Source: Harmonia axyridis
Lineage: Eukaryota; Arthropoda; Insecta; Coleoptera; Coccinellidae
DNA length: 64,000 nt
NCBI RefSeq assembly: GCF_914767665.1
Contig: NC_059504.1
Location: forward strand, 10,790,501 to 10,854,500
Reading direction: 5' to 3'
Part shown: positions 1-10,825 of the stretch, piece after piece
Numbering within the stretch: the first letter of the stretch is position 1
Layout: each line of letters starts with the position of its first letter
The notes under the pieces: generated by a model
Database searches by the model: none
Told to the model about the DNA's origin: nothing
Seen by the model: only the letters and a program-made list of their open reading frames with translations
Program-made: the position numbers and the translations under genes

Positions 1-324
1 TATTCAGATCTTTTCCTATCGAACATAAATATGAGACTTGATGGGGAGAAGACTTAAGCAATTAGTCAATGCCTTTGTTTGAATCAATTACCACCTTTTA
101 CTAGGTGAACATTCCTGCAACATTTGGTTGAAAATTTCATTTGTTTTTTTTTTTGTCACAAAGTATTATATAGCTGTTGAAATCTGTTCATTTAATTCTT
201 TAATTCCATCTGGAAGTCTGTTTTTGAAACTTCAGACAGGTGTGGTTTGCTCCCTGTTGATTTTTTAGTCTAGCCGAAAAAATTGCGTAGTTATCTGTAT
301 CAACATTCAGCTGTGGAAATAATA

Positions 325-475
325 GTATAATAGTATATTGTGCTTGTGCAACAAATGGGGAAAGTTCAACTTTTCTCGCGAGTGTGGAAGTTTGTGGCAC
401 GAGCCTGAAAGGCGAGTGCCGCAAACACACGAGCGAGAAAAGGACATTCTCTACATGTTGCCCACTATACTTTTC
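325..475. repeat. Imperfect foldback hairpin, MITE-like
   Basis: The core 370-442 folds on itself: CTTTTCTCGCG at 370 pairs with the GAGCGAGAAAAG ending at 442, and GTTTGTGGCAC pairs with GTGCCGCAAAC around a short loop. Weaker pairing continues outward (AGTATATTGTG on the left against CCCACTATACT on the right). There is no coding capacity. It resembles the palindromic element near 17.2 kb in its use of ACTCG/CGAGT blocks. It may be a foldback MITE; the ends and target duplication are not resolved. Confidence 0.45.
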
Positions 476-1706
476 CTACAACTGCACAAATTTCAATAAT
501 TCAAGTGATGGACTTGATTCAAATCAAAATGGCCTTCGTTGACAGTATCTGCTAATTTATTGCATTTCCATAGAAACGACTTAAAAGCCCAATTTCATTG
601 GTCTACCAAGCGAGTTGTGGGCAAAGTGACGTGAGAAATAATATTTCCCACAGTATGAGCAATACATAGTTTTGAAATTGAGTAAGCTATGAAGAGTATG
701 CTACTTTTCATAGCAGTGTAGGAAAAATCAATCATTATTATTATTATATTTTTCACGAGTGTGATATTAATGGAAGGTGCGGTTCTAAAGGAATTTGTAC
801 GGATCTCTAAATGAACGCAACTCACACATGTTAGAATGAATACTGCTGTTACTGTTAGTATCCTTCCATTTCTGAAGACATATCTGCAGCTGAAGAATGC
901 ACTTCAGCTGTAATATGCCCCATATAGCTTTATTTTGCAGCATGAGAATATTTCACGCATCAGGACTGTGACACCACAAATTCCATCACAGTCAGACTAT
1001 GGAAAGCTAATGGCTAATTGCACTATTTGCCTAATCCATGAAGACAAAAGTGGACAACTTCCTACATGAATTATTTATGTACTTCAGTTTAGACTTGATT
1101 CTAACTCTACCCCTAAATATGTTATGTGAAAGCAATTATGTGAGTTTTATTGATCGAAAATTAAGTTGGAGCACTAGCTTCGGTAATCTTTGTCTTCTCG
1201 TACATAATGAATTTGGATGTTGATTTTTTAAGCATGAATGTGCCAGCTGCCCATGAACATGTTTGGTCAGCTGGTATGTTGTCGAATATATAATCAATGA
1301 ATATAATGGATAAGACTCAGGGAACATTGTTGATTATAACATCATAATTATTTTGCACCATACAAATTCAATACACTTTCTATTTCATTCACTAAAAACA
1401 TAATTTGCTGCAGTTTAATAGTTCAGTTTTTTTTCATTGCTTCAAGATGACACAACTCCAGCGTTATGACCTTAATGATCTGACGATTATAATGTAGAAT
1501 ACCCATTTTTTTTTTGCTTTGAGCCCATAAAATTTGGTAGTCACAGGGATGAAGCTTTATCTCTTTCTAGATCTATGAGTCGCATTGAAACTCATTTGAA
1601 ATATACTTTGTTTTTTTTTATTCTGACTCGAATAAAATTGTGAAACGTTCAGTCTCAACTCCAGTATTCATTGAAATAACAAAACATTTATTTTTGGTTT
1701 GAACAG
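476..1706. other. AT-rich intergenic, nothing recognised
   Basis: AT-rich sequence with homopolymer T runs and only short open frames (76 codons or fewer) that show no motif. I see no RNA gene and no transposon end here. Confidence 0.5.
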
Positions 1707-2070
1707 TCGTATCCACGACTGGATCCTTTCTGCATCGTGCAATCCTGCAAGAATTCCTCAGCGCCGGTATTAGTCGCAGAATGATTTCCACCAGTAGCAG
1801 TAGAATAATGAAACACCATCCGAGACGTCTGAGAAGTTTCGCCGGTAATTCTAGAAACTTCGACTCATCAGAATCCGCGCCAAAATTCCCCGAATTCCCA
1901 CGACTAACCCCGAAGCACTCTCAAATCTCGGATAATTATTCTGTTCGTTGGTCATTCATTCCGAGCACACCAAGTGCCGGTTACTTTCCTCAATCCCGAG
2001 CTGGCGAAGTGTCGGCGTCCGAATGAAATGCGTTAATGATTAGCACCGGCTTTCTTGGAGCCTTGGAGTC
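1707..2070 (+). other. GC-richer block with a short open frame (uncertain)
   Basis: Base composition rises compared with the flanks. An open frame of 81 codons runs from 1781 to 2026, rich in Ser, Pro and Arg, with no recognised domain. A T-rich tract ending in AACAG at about 1706 could be a splice acceptor, so an exon of a host gene is conceivable. No matching donor or second exon was identified. I would not call it a gene without transcript evidence. Confidence 0.15.
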
Positions 2071-2643
2071 AGATCGATAAAGTGGCGACCGCAAGGGCGT
2101 AGATCTTTTTTTTCTTGGGGGGAGGTAATCGAAAAAAAATTTTTTTTGACGACATCGTTTACTCATATCTATAATGTGAGAAGAAGAAATTTCATAACAA
2201 AGTTTGAACCAAATTACTCGAAATATTTTTTTTTGATTACCAATTCGATTGTTTTTATCTTATACTTCAATCTAAATTTAATTAAAACTTAATTGGATTT
2301 ACGAAGGAAAATGAGAGATTCCTTGGTAATTTTGAAATGAAATGGCCCATAAACACGAGCCCACAAACGCTTTGTTTTCGAGATATAGGATGTTTATTGT
2401 AGTCCTACTTTTTTGTGATGCTTCACCAGTTTATCGAATCTTTATCAATCTTCGCTACAGAGTTGGTAAATAAGCACCAAAACTTATAATCAATATATTT
2501 ATCACAGCTACCTAACTGGATCCTCATAATAAATTGGATTTTCCTGAGAATTACTATAAAGAGATGTTTGAATCTTTTTCTCGAAATCTATTGCAAATAC
2601 GAAAAATCTTAAATAAACCAGAAAGTGTAGTACTGAACCAGAG

Positions 2644-3055
2644 TGTTGGGGTAGCGTCACAACGTTACCTTGAGTTTCAAAGTAAAGGATTTGTTAAGGA
2701 CTCAAGGGTTATGACTGAAAGGCAGATCGTGTGTAAAATGCACTTTATTTCTAAAACTAACAACTATTTATAATATAATTCTAGTGACGTCAAGACCAAG
2801 CGTAAATATGATGACAATATATTTACTGATACAATACGAATTCCACAGTTCACCGGAAATATGAAAGTAACTAGGTATTTCTCTGGTTAACGAACTTCGA
2901 ACGGAAATGAAAATGCTGATTTTATAGACAAATTGAAGACACACATCCTTCAATCTACGTTTGATTGAGAAATATGAAATACCTTCTGAAATTAATTTGT
3001 ATGAATATTATTGGGAAATTATGATATGAATAGGATTTTCTGTACGTTTCGTACA
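2644..3055 (-). repeat. 3' LTR of the BEL/Pao element
   Basis: 412 bp, indistinguishable by eye from 6278-6689. Read on the coding (minus) strand it begins with the palindromic end TGTACGAAACGTACA and terminates in CCCCAACA. It is bordered by the CAGAG target duplication at 2639-2643. Confidence 0.9.
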
Positions 3056-3352
3056 TATTCCCGGCGGCCTTAGTATTGTGGTTGGAGTCATGACGTCCTG
3101 AATGGTATATGAAAATTTAAAATCTGAAATAAAGAACATATCTATCTATCTATTCTAAGCCAGGTGAGGGTTCATCGGTCTGTCATGGGGTTGGCTGTAC
3201 ATTGGCTGCAACTCTTCTTCTTCAGGATGAACTGGTACATTGCTCGTGTGGGCTGTGTCTCGTGGTCACTTTCTTAACCTTAAATAATAGAATACTAAAT
3301 ATTAAATGAAATTTATAATGATGATGCATGGAGATTATTGTGCATCCGACTA

Positions 3353-5413
3353 CTAGTTTGTAGTCGTTTTCGGATAGTTCAGATCTTGTTCATCCTCTGT
3401 TGTAACTAGAAGTTTCAACCATTCGGGTCCATTCCACCAAAGATCATTCATTGGTATTGTTCTGGGTTTCAATCCACGTGAAATCAGATCTGCAGGATTG
3501 TCGGTCGATTTAACGTAGTACCAGTGAACTTGACCTAGTAGCTCGTGGATGCATTGAACTGTGTTGGCGACGAATGTTCTCCATTTTCGTACGTCAGCTT
3601 TTATCCATGATATGAGAAATTCCCAGTCGGGCCAGGCGAATTCTTTTGAATTGTTGTGTTTCAGGGCCGTAACACAGCGCTTGATGGGTTTTTCCAAAGG
3701 GAGGGATTCGCAGAGTTCTAGCTGAGGGACTTTCTTCGTGTTTCTTAATGGCGCAACTCTTGATTTTGATGTGAACATTCGCCTTGGTATATTTTCACTG
3801 GAGTCCATCGTTTTGGTGTATACTGGTATGACATTTGACATTAGGGATGCATCTGAGAATCCGTGTAATTCCAAATGTTGAGAGCGGTTTAGATGAATCC
3901 AACGTTGCACTTGAATTTCTCCTAGGTCGATCTTGAAGTTTCTGCAAATGTGTCTTATTTGCTCTGACATTGATTTGTACCATGAGGTCTTGTTTTTCCG
4001 TAGTTTTTGCATTAGCATTTTCGCCTGAATTTGAAAGGCTGTCGGTCCTGTGCAGTAGGCTGTTGTGGTTAACTCATGAGTTTGTATAGGCTTGTCCTTG
4101 TTTTTTCTCCAAAGGATTGAGTGTAATGGTTGATTTCCGCTGTCTAATTTCACCTGCCTGGGCATTTTTTCGATGTCCGTAGTCAATGCAATTTTTTGTT
4201 TTCGCCATCTGATCGGAATATCTATAAGATCTTGCTGCAATTTCGGTCCGGTGTGAAAGATGTCATTGAGGCTGAGTCCAGTACTGGTTTTTGAACTTGC
4301 ATCGAATATAACTCTTACTTTTGTCGTATCGCGTTCTTCTTTGATTACAGGCTGATGAGGAATATGATATCTTGGCATTGAATCGTTTGTACTTGCAATC
4401 TTCATGTGGCCTGGGTCAATGTATTTCTGCATAGATTCCTTGTTTACAATGCTGAGCTTTTCATTCTTTTTCAACTCATTTTCTAATTGAAGTAGTCGTG
4501 TCATTGCCTGGGTTCGAGATTCTTCAAGCTGAGTTGAATATTTCTTGTCTTCATTTGGGATTTTCACAGTGTAATCGTGTTCGTTTCTCTGAATGGTGTA
4601 AGTATAAGATTCTTCGACTGGGGTATCGTCGTGGGTTGTTTCATTTGAATTTTCTGTTTTTTCAGTATTCCAGAAATTCGTGAGTTGTGCATTCTTGTGA
4701 GTGTTCTGTGCCACTAAACTATAATTCGTTTTGGGCCATGAGTCATATTGTACAGTAAGTATTGGAGTGGAAACTGCTGACAAATTTGTTCTTGAATATT
4801 TTCTTGTTTCTCCCATTTGAATTGCTTTTAGGATTTTTACTTGGATTTCTTCGTATTTGTCATTTGCTTCATCGAACAGTCCGCGTTCCATATATGATTC
4901 GGAATCTTTGTTATCCATTGCGTTTATTTGGATTTCATGTGAGATGATACCATTCCACATGTTTTCAATAGATTGTTGTTTGATCTTCATAAGTGCTATG
5001 TTATCTGATTTTTCCATCAAGTCTTCAATTTTTGCTAGCTGTCTCATAAACATTTCGATTCTTGAGATTTGCTCTTTGATGATTGGGCAATCGCTGTTCG
5101 TCGTTTCTTTTTCTTCTGTAATTCCTTGGTCGTCTCGGAGTTTTTCCTGTATTTTTATAATGTGGGACAATGCTTCATTGTATATCTTTTCTGCCTGCCC
5201 ATATATGTTTTTGGTGAAGTATTCATCAGTTTCTGGTATATTATCGTCTAAATTTTGGTGCGTTTCCTTGAAGTAATTCCATTCTTCCTCCAGTATTTCC
5301 ATTTTCATTTGGTAGTATTCTTCGTTTCTTCTTTCTCCTTCCTTCTTCAAGTAATAAAGAATTCTTTCGATGGCTTCTGCCGTTTTGATCTGATCTGCGA
5401 TGAGGTTTTCCAT
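3353..5413 (-). pseudogene. Deleted gag-pol fusion ORF of the BEL/Pao element
   Basis: An uninterrupted 686-codon frame starting at the ATG at 5413. Residues 1-300 are charged and helical (gag-like) and contain two similar blocks (about 30-100 and 145-215), each with a Trp followed by spaced Tyr residues. Residues ~345-455 are the start of a BEL-type reverse transcriptase, seen as VRVIFDASSKT, GPKLQQDL, DIEKMPRQV and ILWRKNKD. The palm with YxDD is missing. Residues ~510-670 match the Pao RNase H/peptidase A17 region (LHGFSDAS, VPQLELCE, NPADLISRGL, LWWNGPEWL). Protease active site and integrase were not found. The deletion junctions keep the frame open, so a fusion protein may still be made, but it cannot act as a polymerase. 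Normal BEL polyproteins are about 1,600-1,900 residues. Confidence 0.8.
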
Positions 5414-5480
5414 TTTGAATTAGGTAAGTAGTCTAAGTCTAGTCAAGTCTAGTTATATGAGGTTTGATTTATAAGGTTAA

Positions 5481-5700
5481 AGGATCGGTTCGAATGAGAA
5501 GGAATTTTGTTCGACAAACTGAACAACCAGGCTCAGAAGTTCAAGGGCAGTCTTAATTCCACAGCTTGTCAACAAGGTAAAAGGTAACAGGATCGGTTCG
5601 AATAAGAAGGAATTTTGTTCGACAAACTGAACAACCAGGCTCAGAAGTTCAAGGGCAGTCTTAATTCCACAGCTTGTCAACAAAATTGAAGGATTGGTTC
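5481..5700. repeat. 108-bp tandem duplication in the BEL/Pao leader
   Basis: The block beginning AGGATCGGTTCGAAT at 5481 recurs at 5589 with near identity (one unit is 108 bp). A third, partial start AGGATTGGTTCGAA lies at 5690. It sits between the ORF start (5413) and the 69-bp array, in the transcribed leader. No protein function is inferred. Confidence 0.85.
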
Positions 5701-5764
5701 GAAAGAATGATGAAATGTGATAGGAATATGATAGGAAAGATAATTACTGGTGATTGTTGGTTAT

Positions 5765-6225
5765 GGGGTGCAGTGGTTGTGGTTCCAAAGTCCCTGGTAG
5801 TTGGTGCCAATGGGTCGTAAATCCAATGACTTGTAGTTCTGGGGTTCAGTGGTTGAAGTTCCAAAGTCCCTGGTGCCAATGGGTCGTAAATCCAATGACT
5901 GGTAGTTCTGGGGTTCAGTGGTTGAAGTTCCAAAGTCCCTGGTGCCAATGGGTCGTAAATCCAATGACTGGTAGTTCTGGGGTTCAGTGGTTGAAGTTCC
6001 AAAGTCCCTGGTGCCAATGGGTCGTAAATCCAATGACTGGTAGTTCTGGGGTGCAGTGGTTGAAGTTCCAAAGTCCCTGGTGCCAATGGGTCGTAAATCC
6101 AATGACTGGTAGTTCTGGGGTTCAGTGGTTGAAGTTCCAAAGTCCCTGGTGCCAATGGGTCGTAAATCCAATGACTTGTAGTTCTGGGGTGCAGTGGTTG
6201 AAGTTCCAAAGTCCCTGGTAGTTTT
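5765..6225. repeat. 69-bp tandem array in the BEL/Pao leader
   Basis: About 6.5 copies of a 69-bp unit that contains CCAAAGTCCCTGG, CCAATGGGTCGTAAATCC and GTAGTTCTGGGG. The unit length is a multiple of three and has no stop in several frames, so both strands show repetitive open frames of 150-180 codons (23-residue period). These look like by-products of the array, because none carries a retrotransposon motif. Copies differ by single bases (TTCAG or GCAG; ACTGG or ACTTG). The position is just downstream of the primer-binding site. Confidence 0.9.
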
Positions 6226-6257
6226 TGTGTTAGCTCGAAGGACCAATGTTGGGTTGT

Positions 6258-6277
6258 AATCCGGCTCGAAGGACCAA
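6258..6277 (-). promoter_or_regulatory. Primer-binding site (fits tRNA-Tyr), partly duplicated
   Basis: On the coding strand the base after the 5' LTR begins TTGGTCCTTCGAGCCGGAT. This is the complement of an ATCCGGCTCGAAGGACCA 3' end, which matches metazoan tRNA-Tyr as I know it. A second partial copy plus the LTR edge (GCTCGAAGGACCAATGTTGGG) lies at 6233-6253, matching 6264-6284. This suggests a slipped or reiterated strand-transfer event. Confidence 0.7.
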
Positions 6278-6689
6278 TGTTGGGGTAGCGTCACAACGTT
6301 ACCTTGAGTTTCAAAGTAAAGGATTTGTTAAGGACTCAAGGGTTATGACTGAAAGGCAGATCGTGTGTAAAATGCACTTTATTTCTAAAACTAACAACTA
6401 TTTATAATATAATTCTAGTGACGTCAAGACCAAGCGTAAATATGATGACAATATATTTACTGATACAATACGAATTCCACAGTTCACCGGAAATATGAAA
6501 GTAACTAGGTATTTCTCTGGTTAACGAACTTCGAACGGAAATGAAAATGCTGATTTTATAGACAAATTGAAGACACACATCCTTCAATCTACGTTTGATT
6601 GAGAAATATGAAATACCTTCTGAAATTAATTTGTATGAATATTATTGGGAAATTATGATATGAATAGGATTTTCTGTACGTTTCGTACA
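6278..6689 (-). repeat. 5' LTR of the BEL/Pao element
   Basis: 412 bp, the partner of 2644-3055. It is expected to carry the promoter for minus-strand transcription, but I cannot assign a TATA box or initiator with confidence. It is followed by the CAGAG target duplication at 6690-6694. Confidence 0.9.
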
Positions 6690-7542
6690 CAGAGTTTCTT
6701 TATAATAAATTTTTCTAAATTACCAGTGGTTCACAGAAAGATAATTCTGGGGGAAAGAAGCGGGCACCATTCCAGAAAAAAATCACCCTGCAGATTTGCA
6801 TTCGAAATTAGGAAATCACATGATGGAAACTTCAAATTGGAATATCTATGCCAATTCAAGTTAAATATCTTGTGAAGAGAAGGTGCTATGAGAGAAACAC
6901 TTGAACTTTAACACCTGTATCTCAAAAACAAAGCGTATGCGGACTCATGTTATAGGACTCTTTTTTTTTTAATGATCCGAGAAATGTGTCATTTTCATTT
7001 GTACCTCCAATTTAAGAACATCCTGTAGATATAGTCAATTCAAAACGGATGTCTCCACAAATAAACTGCAATTTGAATGAAACACAATGAATTATACAAC
7101 ACAGCCCAGACACTTTTTCGAAGCGCATTACTCAGTTCAGTTCTTTGATTACTACATATTGAAATTTTGTGACCAGAATGACATAAAAAACCGAAAACAA
7201 CGGGTAAGTGTATACCGATGATGAATGCAAAAATCACAGATGGCAAATAATAAATAGGGGGCGATGCTGAGAAAGCTGATAGATAAATAATAAACCTCGG
7301 ACAAAGACGAGTTAGTAGTGTAATATAAGTACTCATCTTGAAAGCGATAATAAATTCATAAATCGTAAAGGTGTCAGATTTGTCACTGACGTGTCGATTT
7401 CAAAGGAAAGTAAAATGATTATTAGTGGTTCATTTTATGGAGAAATTTTCATTCTTCGTCTTACGAGATCTCTGATTTTCATATTTTGAAAATCTTAGGG
7501 GTGGTAGTAATTACCCCCAGTTCTGCCATTCCTACGCCCTTG

Positions 7543-7998
7543 AAAGTGGCGACCCTCCTTTATTTTTCAGGGCACACTGGAAAAACCGCAACTGGAAGGA
7601 ACGGCCGAAAGGTCCTTTGGGGTCTTTCGCCACGAACAATATAATATTTCCTTCCCTTTTGTTCCCTTTGACTTATGGAAACGGCCATTCTGGAACTTTC
7701 AACCTAATTAACTTAATGAAGAGCAGTTAACTTCCAATAAGTATTGCCGGAACCCTTAGAAGTCATCGGACGGATTATTATACAGGGTGAAGTTCCAAGG
7801 CACACTTGTCTCTAATTATCCCTGTGCGGAACAAATGGCTGGTCAGCTGGAAAATTTTATGGAGCTGACTTCTCATTAATACCCAATTTACAGGTGTCAA
7901 GTGGCTGAAGCTAGTTACTCAATCAATTGAAGACATTTAATTACTTGCATCGTTTGAACTGCTTGATTAAGTACTTGAGCAAGTGCTGCATTTAGTAA
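7543..7998. other. Unique sequence with one CAGGGTG-type end
   Basis: Moderately GC-rich non-coding DNA. A TATACAGGGTG motif at about 7780-7790 resembles the terminal sequence of the TA-flanked elements elsewhere in the window, but no partner end was found nearby. Nothing else is recognised. Confidence 0.4.
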
Positions 7999-9277
7999 CA
8001 GGCCAATTGAAAAGTCCCCGGTCTGCCGTAATAAAACACATTTTTTTGGCAAAATTCGATTTTATTATCAACATAGTTGCCTTCGAGGGCGATACAGCGA
8101 TTATAGCGATCTTACAACTATTCGATACCATTTTTGTAGTACGATTTGTCTTTCGCTTCGAAATATGCCTCAGTTTCGGTGATTACGTCTTCATTGGCGC
8201 AAAATTTCTTTCTAGCGAGCATTCTTTTGAGGTCTGAGAACAGAAAAAGTCGCTGGGGGCCAGATCTGACAAATACGGTGGATGCAGAAGCAATTCGAAA
8301 CCCAATTCATGCAATTTTGCCATTGTTATCATGTGACACGGTGCATTTTCTTGATGAAACACCACCTTTTTTCTCTTCAAATGGGGCCGTTTTTTAACGA
8401 TTTCATCCTTTAAACGATCCAATAACGCTATATAATAATCGCTGTTGATGGTCTGACCCCTTTGGTGGTAATGAATGAATATTATACCTTGCGCATCCCA
8501 AAATACTGATGCCATAACCTTACCAGCTGACTGTAGTGTTTTTCCTCGCTTTGGATTCGGTTCATCGTGTGCAGTCCACTCAGATGACTGTCGATTGGAC
8601 TCCGGAGTGAAATGGTGAAGACATGTTTCATCCATTGTGACATACCGATGCAAAAATTCAGGTTTATTGCACTTAAACAGCTTCAAACACTGCTCAGAAT
8701 CATTAACACGTAGTTGCTTTCGATCCATTGTGAGCTCGCGCGGAACCAATTTTGCACACAGCTTTCTCATGTACGAATATTCGTGAATGATATAATGTTT
8801 GCGTTCAGAAGATATCTTCACAATGTCTGCTATCTCGATCAACTTCACTTTACGGTAATTCAAAATTATTTTGTGAACTTTTTTGATTTTTTCGTCGGTG
8901 ACAGCCTCTTTTGGGCATCTAGTGCGTTCGGCATCTTCGGTGCTCATTTCACCACTTTTAAACTTGGCATACCAATCAATGATAGTTGATTTTCCTGGTG
9001 CAGATCTCGGCAAATCTTCATCAAGCCAAGATTTTGCTTCGATTGTATTTTTTTCTTCAAAAAGTAATTTTTTATCAGCACACGAATTTTTTTTTTCATT
9101 TTTTTCAAATAACAAAAGTAGCTACAGTCACAACGCAATATCTCACAAACTAATGGTCGGACTGCTGTTGAATTCTGACACGTATCATTTGAAGGTTGGT
9201 ACTAAGACTAAAAATCATATGGATTCAATATTAGCACCGCCATCTGTGCATCAGACCGGGGACTTTTCAATTGGCCT
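7999..9277 (-). mobile_element. Mariner element with terminal inverted repeats
   Basis: The left end GGCCAATTGAAAAGTCCC (from 8001) and the right end GGGACTTTTCAATTGGCC (to about 9275) are mutual complements that continue into CCGGTCTG/CAGACCGG. About 1.28 kb, the usual size for mariner. The enclosed transposase reads on the minus strand. A second, more decayed copy of this family lies at 53.0-54.1 kb and has the same right end. Confidence 0.85.
8183..9115 (-). pseudogene. Mariner transposase, frameshifted
   Basis: Encodes a cut-and-paste transposase of the mariner family. The 310-codon frame shows WYAKFKSGEMSTEDAER and an HTH region in the N-terminal half. The catalytic domain follows with TMDET (first Asp), HHFTPES, FHQENAPCH and YLSDLAPSDFF. 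The second catalytic Asp is replaced by Glu (HQEN instead of HQDN). The Trp of DETW is Cys, and YSPD is YLSD. The C-terminus continues in another frame below about 8245 and the N-terminus in another frame above about 9060, so at least two frameshifts exist. Intact relatives are about 345 residues. Inactive. Confidence 0.85.
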
Positions 9278-10825
9278 AATATTGATTGTGCAGAAGGTGT
9301 GTTTTTATTGATTGGTACCTCAAAAATAAGTTTACAAAATGAGATATGTTTCTCTTTGGTCAGATGGAATCTATGTCTATATTGAATATATGAATATATA
9401 TTTAAAAATAAATTGTACCTACTTAGTAAACACAGTGCGGTACGCATTTTTATTTAAACTATTATTAATTTTAAAAATATGAAAAATGTTGTTCGCCCTG
9501 TATCTTCGAAACAAAGAGGTTTTTCAAAAATCATCCAAGGACAAAACATGCTTAAAATAGTCCAAGGAACAACCCCCTGAATTTTTGCCGCATGTTTAGG
9601 AAACACCCTGTATATTGAAAATTTGTCTGCACGCCGAAAACTATTTTCTTATCTATATCTATAATTCTGTCTGTGAATGCACATTTCCCGAGATATTCAG
9701 TCATCTCATCGAACAAACCTCAACTATAAAATTTCAAGTGTTTATCTGGAGTCTACCTCTGAAATATTCTAACTAATGGTCAACTTGAATACCCCTGTAT
9801 GTATATAGCGGATGTGTAAATATTATGCAACTCAACTCCAGATACTTCACAAAAAAAAAAGAACAGATCTCACGATTGATCGGTTCAACGTGAGAAATAC
9901 CGGAAAAAGCATCATTTCGCCTCAAACCTCCATCAGTTCCCCTCCCCAACCATAATTCACTCAGCATACCACCGCTCTTTATGCCATTCCCGCGCTGGTT
10001 ACTTCCAACTATTTTCACGTCTGTTCTCCAACAGTCCGTCCCTCCTCTTCTCCCAACAAACGAAGTCACTTTCTAAGGAAAAGAGGGATTTTCCGATTTT
10101 CCGGCTGGATTCGATAAAACAAGGAGTGGAACAAATCATCGGGATCGCGTAAACAAGATGGGATAGACTATGGAATCCTCGATTCTACACTTTATTGTGA
10201 CAATCTTTTACCAGGACTACCCCGGCTATGGGAGTCTGTAACGAGTGTAGCGTTTCGCGTTATTCGAACTACCCTTCAGATCGATAATGCGCCCCACTAG
10301 GTCGAAGTGTTTCTTCTAACAAATTGGCGGAAGGAGTTAGTCTATGATAGGATAAAATATTTCGTGAAAGGAACTGTCTTCCGGTTGGATTCGTTCGATT
10401 GGAATTGGAATGAATATGATTGGGATTGGAATGAATATGAAAAGGAATGTGTTTCATCATTTTTTTTGTTCAGACGTACATTGAGGAAATTCCGAAAAAA
10501 CTGTCATAAAATAATGAAGAATACAAGAAACAGAACAGAGATCCATAAAAAAATCATTTTCTCAAAAATGTTTTTTTTCGTAAAAATGTTTTTCAACAGT
10601 CAGAAATTTAATTATACCACTGCAATAGGTTGAAGAAAACATGCCGCAAAATAACATTCATTATGATATAATTATCAATACTCCTGAAATCTAGTTCAAA
10701 TATAACCCACCAAGAAAGTAATGCCAAAAGGTAGTCTTCAGCGCTGTCAAGTTACACATGATGAAGACTCATTAACGACACCTTGTCAAATGAGTACTTT
10801 ATAAAGAGTGTTTTTTAATTTCTTA
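9278..10825. other. Non-coding stretch with transposon-end fragments
   Basis: A CCCTGTATCTTCGAAAC strip at about 9497 and AACACCCTGTATA at about 9602 look like debris of TA-flanked elements. A short direct repeat (GATTGGAATGAATATGA, twice, about 10405-10440) lies further on. A moderately GC-rich strip at 9900-10300 has no supported ORF. Confidence 0.4.

Larger units (their letters stand above)
2644..6689 (-). mobile_element. BEL/Pao LTR retrotransposon, internally deleted, recent
   Basis: This is a 4,046-bp insertion transcribed from the minus strand. Two 412-bp direct LTRs (2644-3055 and 6278-6689) start TGTTGGGG and end CGTACA on the plus strand, and I could find no difference between them. 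A 5-bp target duplication CAGAG lies at 2639-2643 and 6690-6694. Next to the 5' LTR (the right one) is a primer-binding site that fits tRNA-Tyr. The single ORF joins a gag-like region to fragments of reverse transcriptase and of the RNase H/A17 region. There is no YxDD box and no integrase. Perfect-looking LTRs and a clean duplication indicate recent mobilisation, which must have used proteins from another copy. Confidence 0.9.
2091..7542. mobile_element. Older ~1.4 kb inverted-repeat transposon, split by a BEL/Pao insertion
   Basis: The outer ends are CAAGGGCGTAG (2092-2102) and its complement CTACGCCCTTG (7532-7542). The 12-bp direct repeat AAAGTGGCGACC flanks them at 2079-2090 and 7543-7554 (one extra G on the left). 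Removing the BEL/Pao insertion leaves about 1.4 kb. Inside, the strips around 2335-2410 and 6905-7010 are diverged inverted copies of each other, sharing an AAAACAAAGCG core. No transposase is recognisable, so it would be non-autonomous. The long target duplication does not fit Tc1/mariner (TA) or hAT (8 bp). The superfamily is unknown; a Mutator-like or foldback type is possible. Confidence 0.55.

Noticed and set aside
1781..2026. Host exon
   Set aside because: Only a possible acceptor and an open frame; no donor, no domain and no second exon. Kept as a low-confidence note.
5754..6221. Repetitive 150-180 codon frames on both strands as structural proteins
   Set aside because: Products of the 69-bp array open in several frames at once; no independent evidence of coding.
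5765..6225. CRISPR array
   Set aside because: Units are contiguous with no unique spacers, the unit is 69 bp, and the context is an insect retrotransposon leader.
7040..7336. 98-codon hydrophobic minus-strand frame as a membrane protein
   Set aside because: Lies inside the older non-autonomous transposon; hydrophobicity reflects T-rich codons, and no homologue is recognised.
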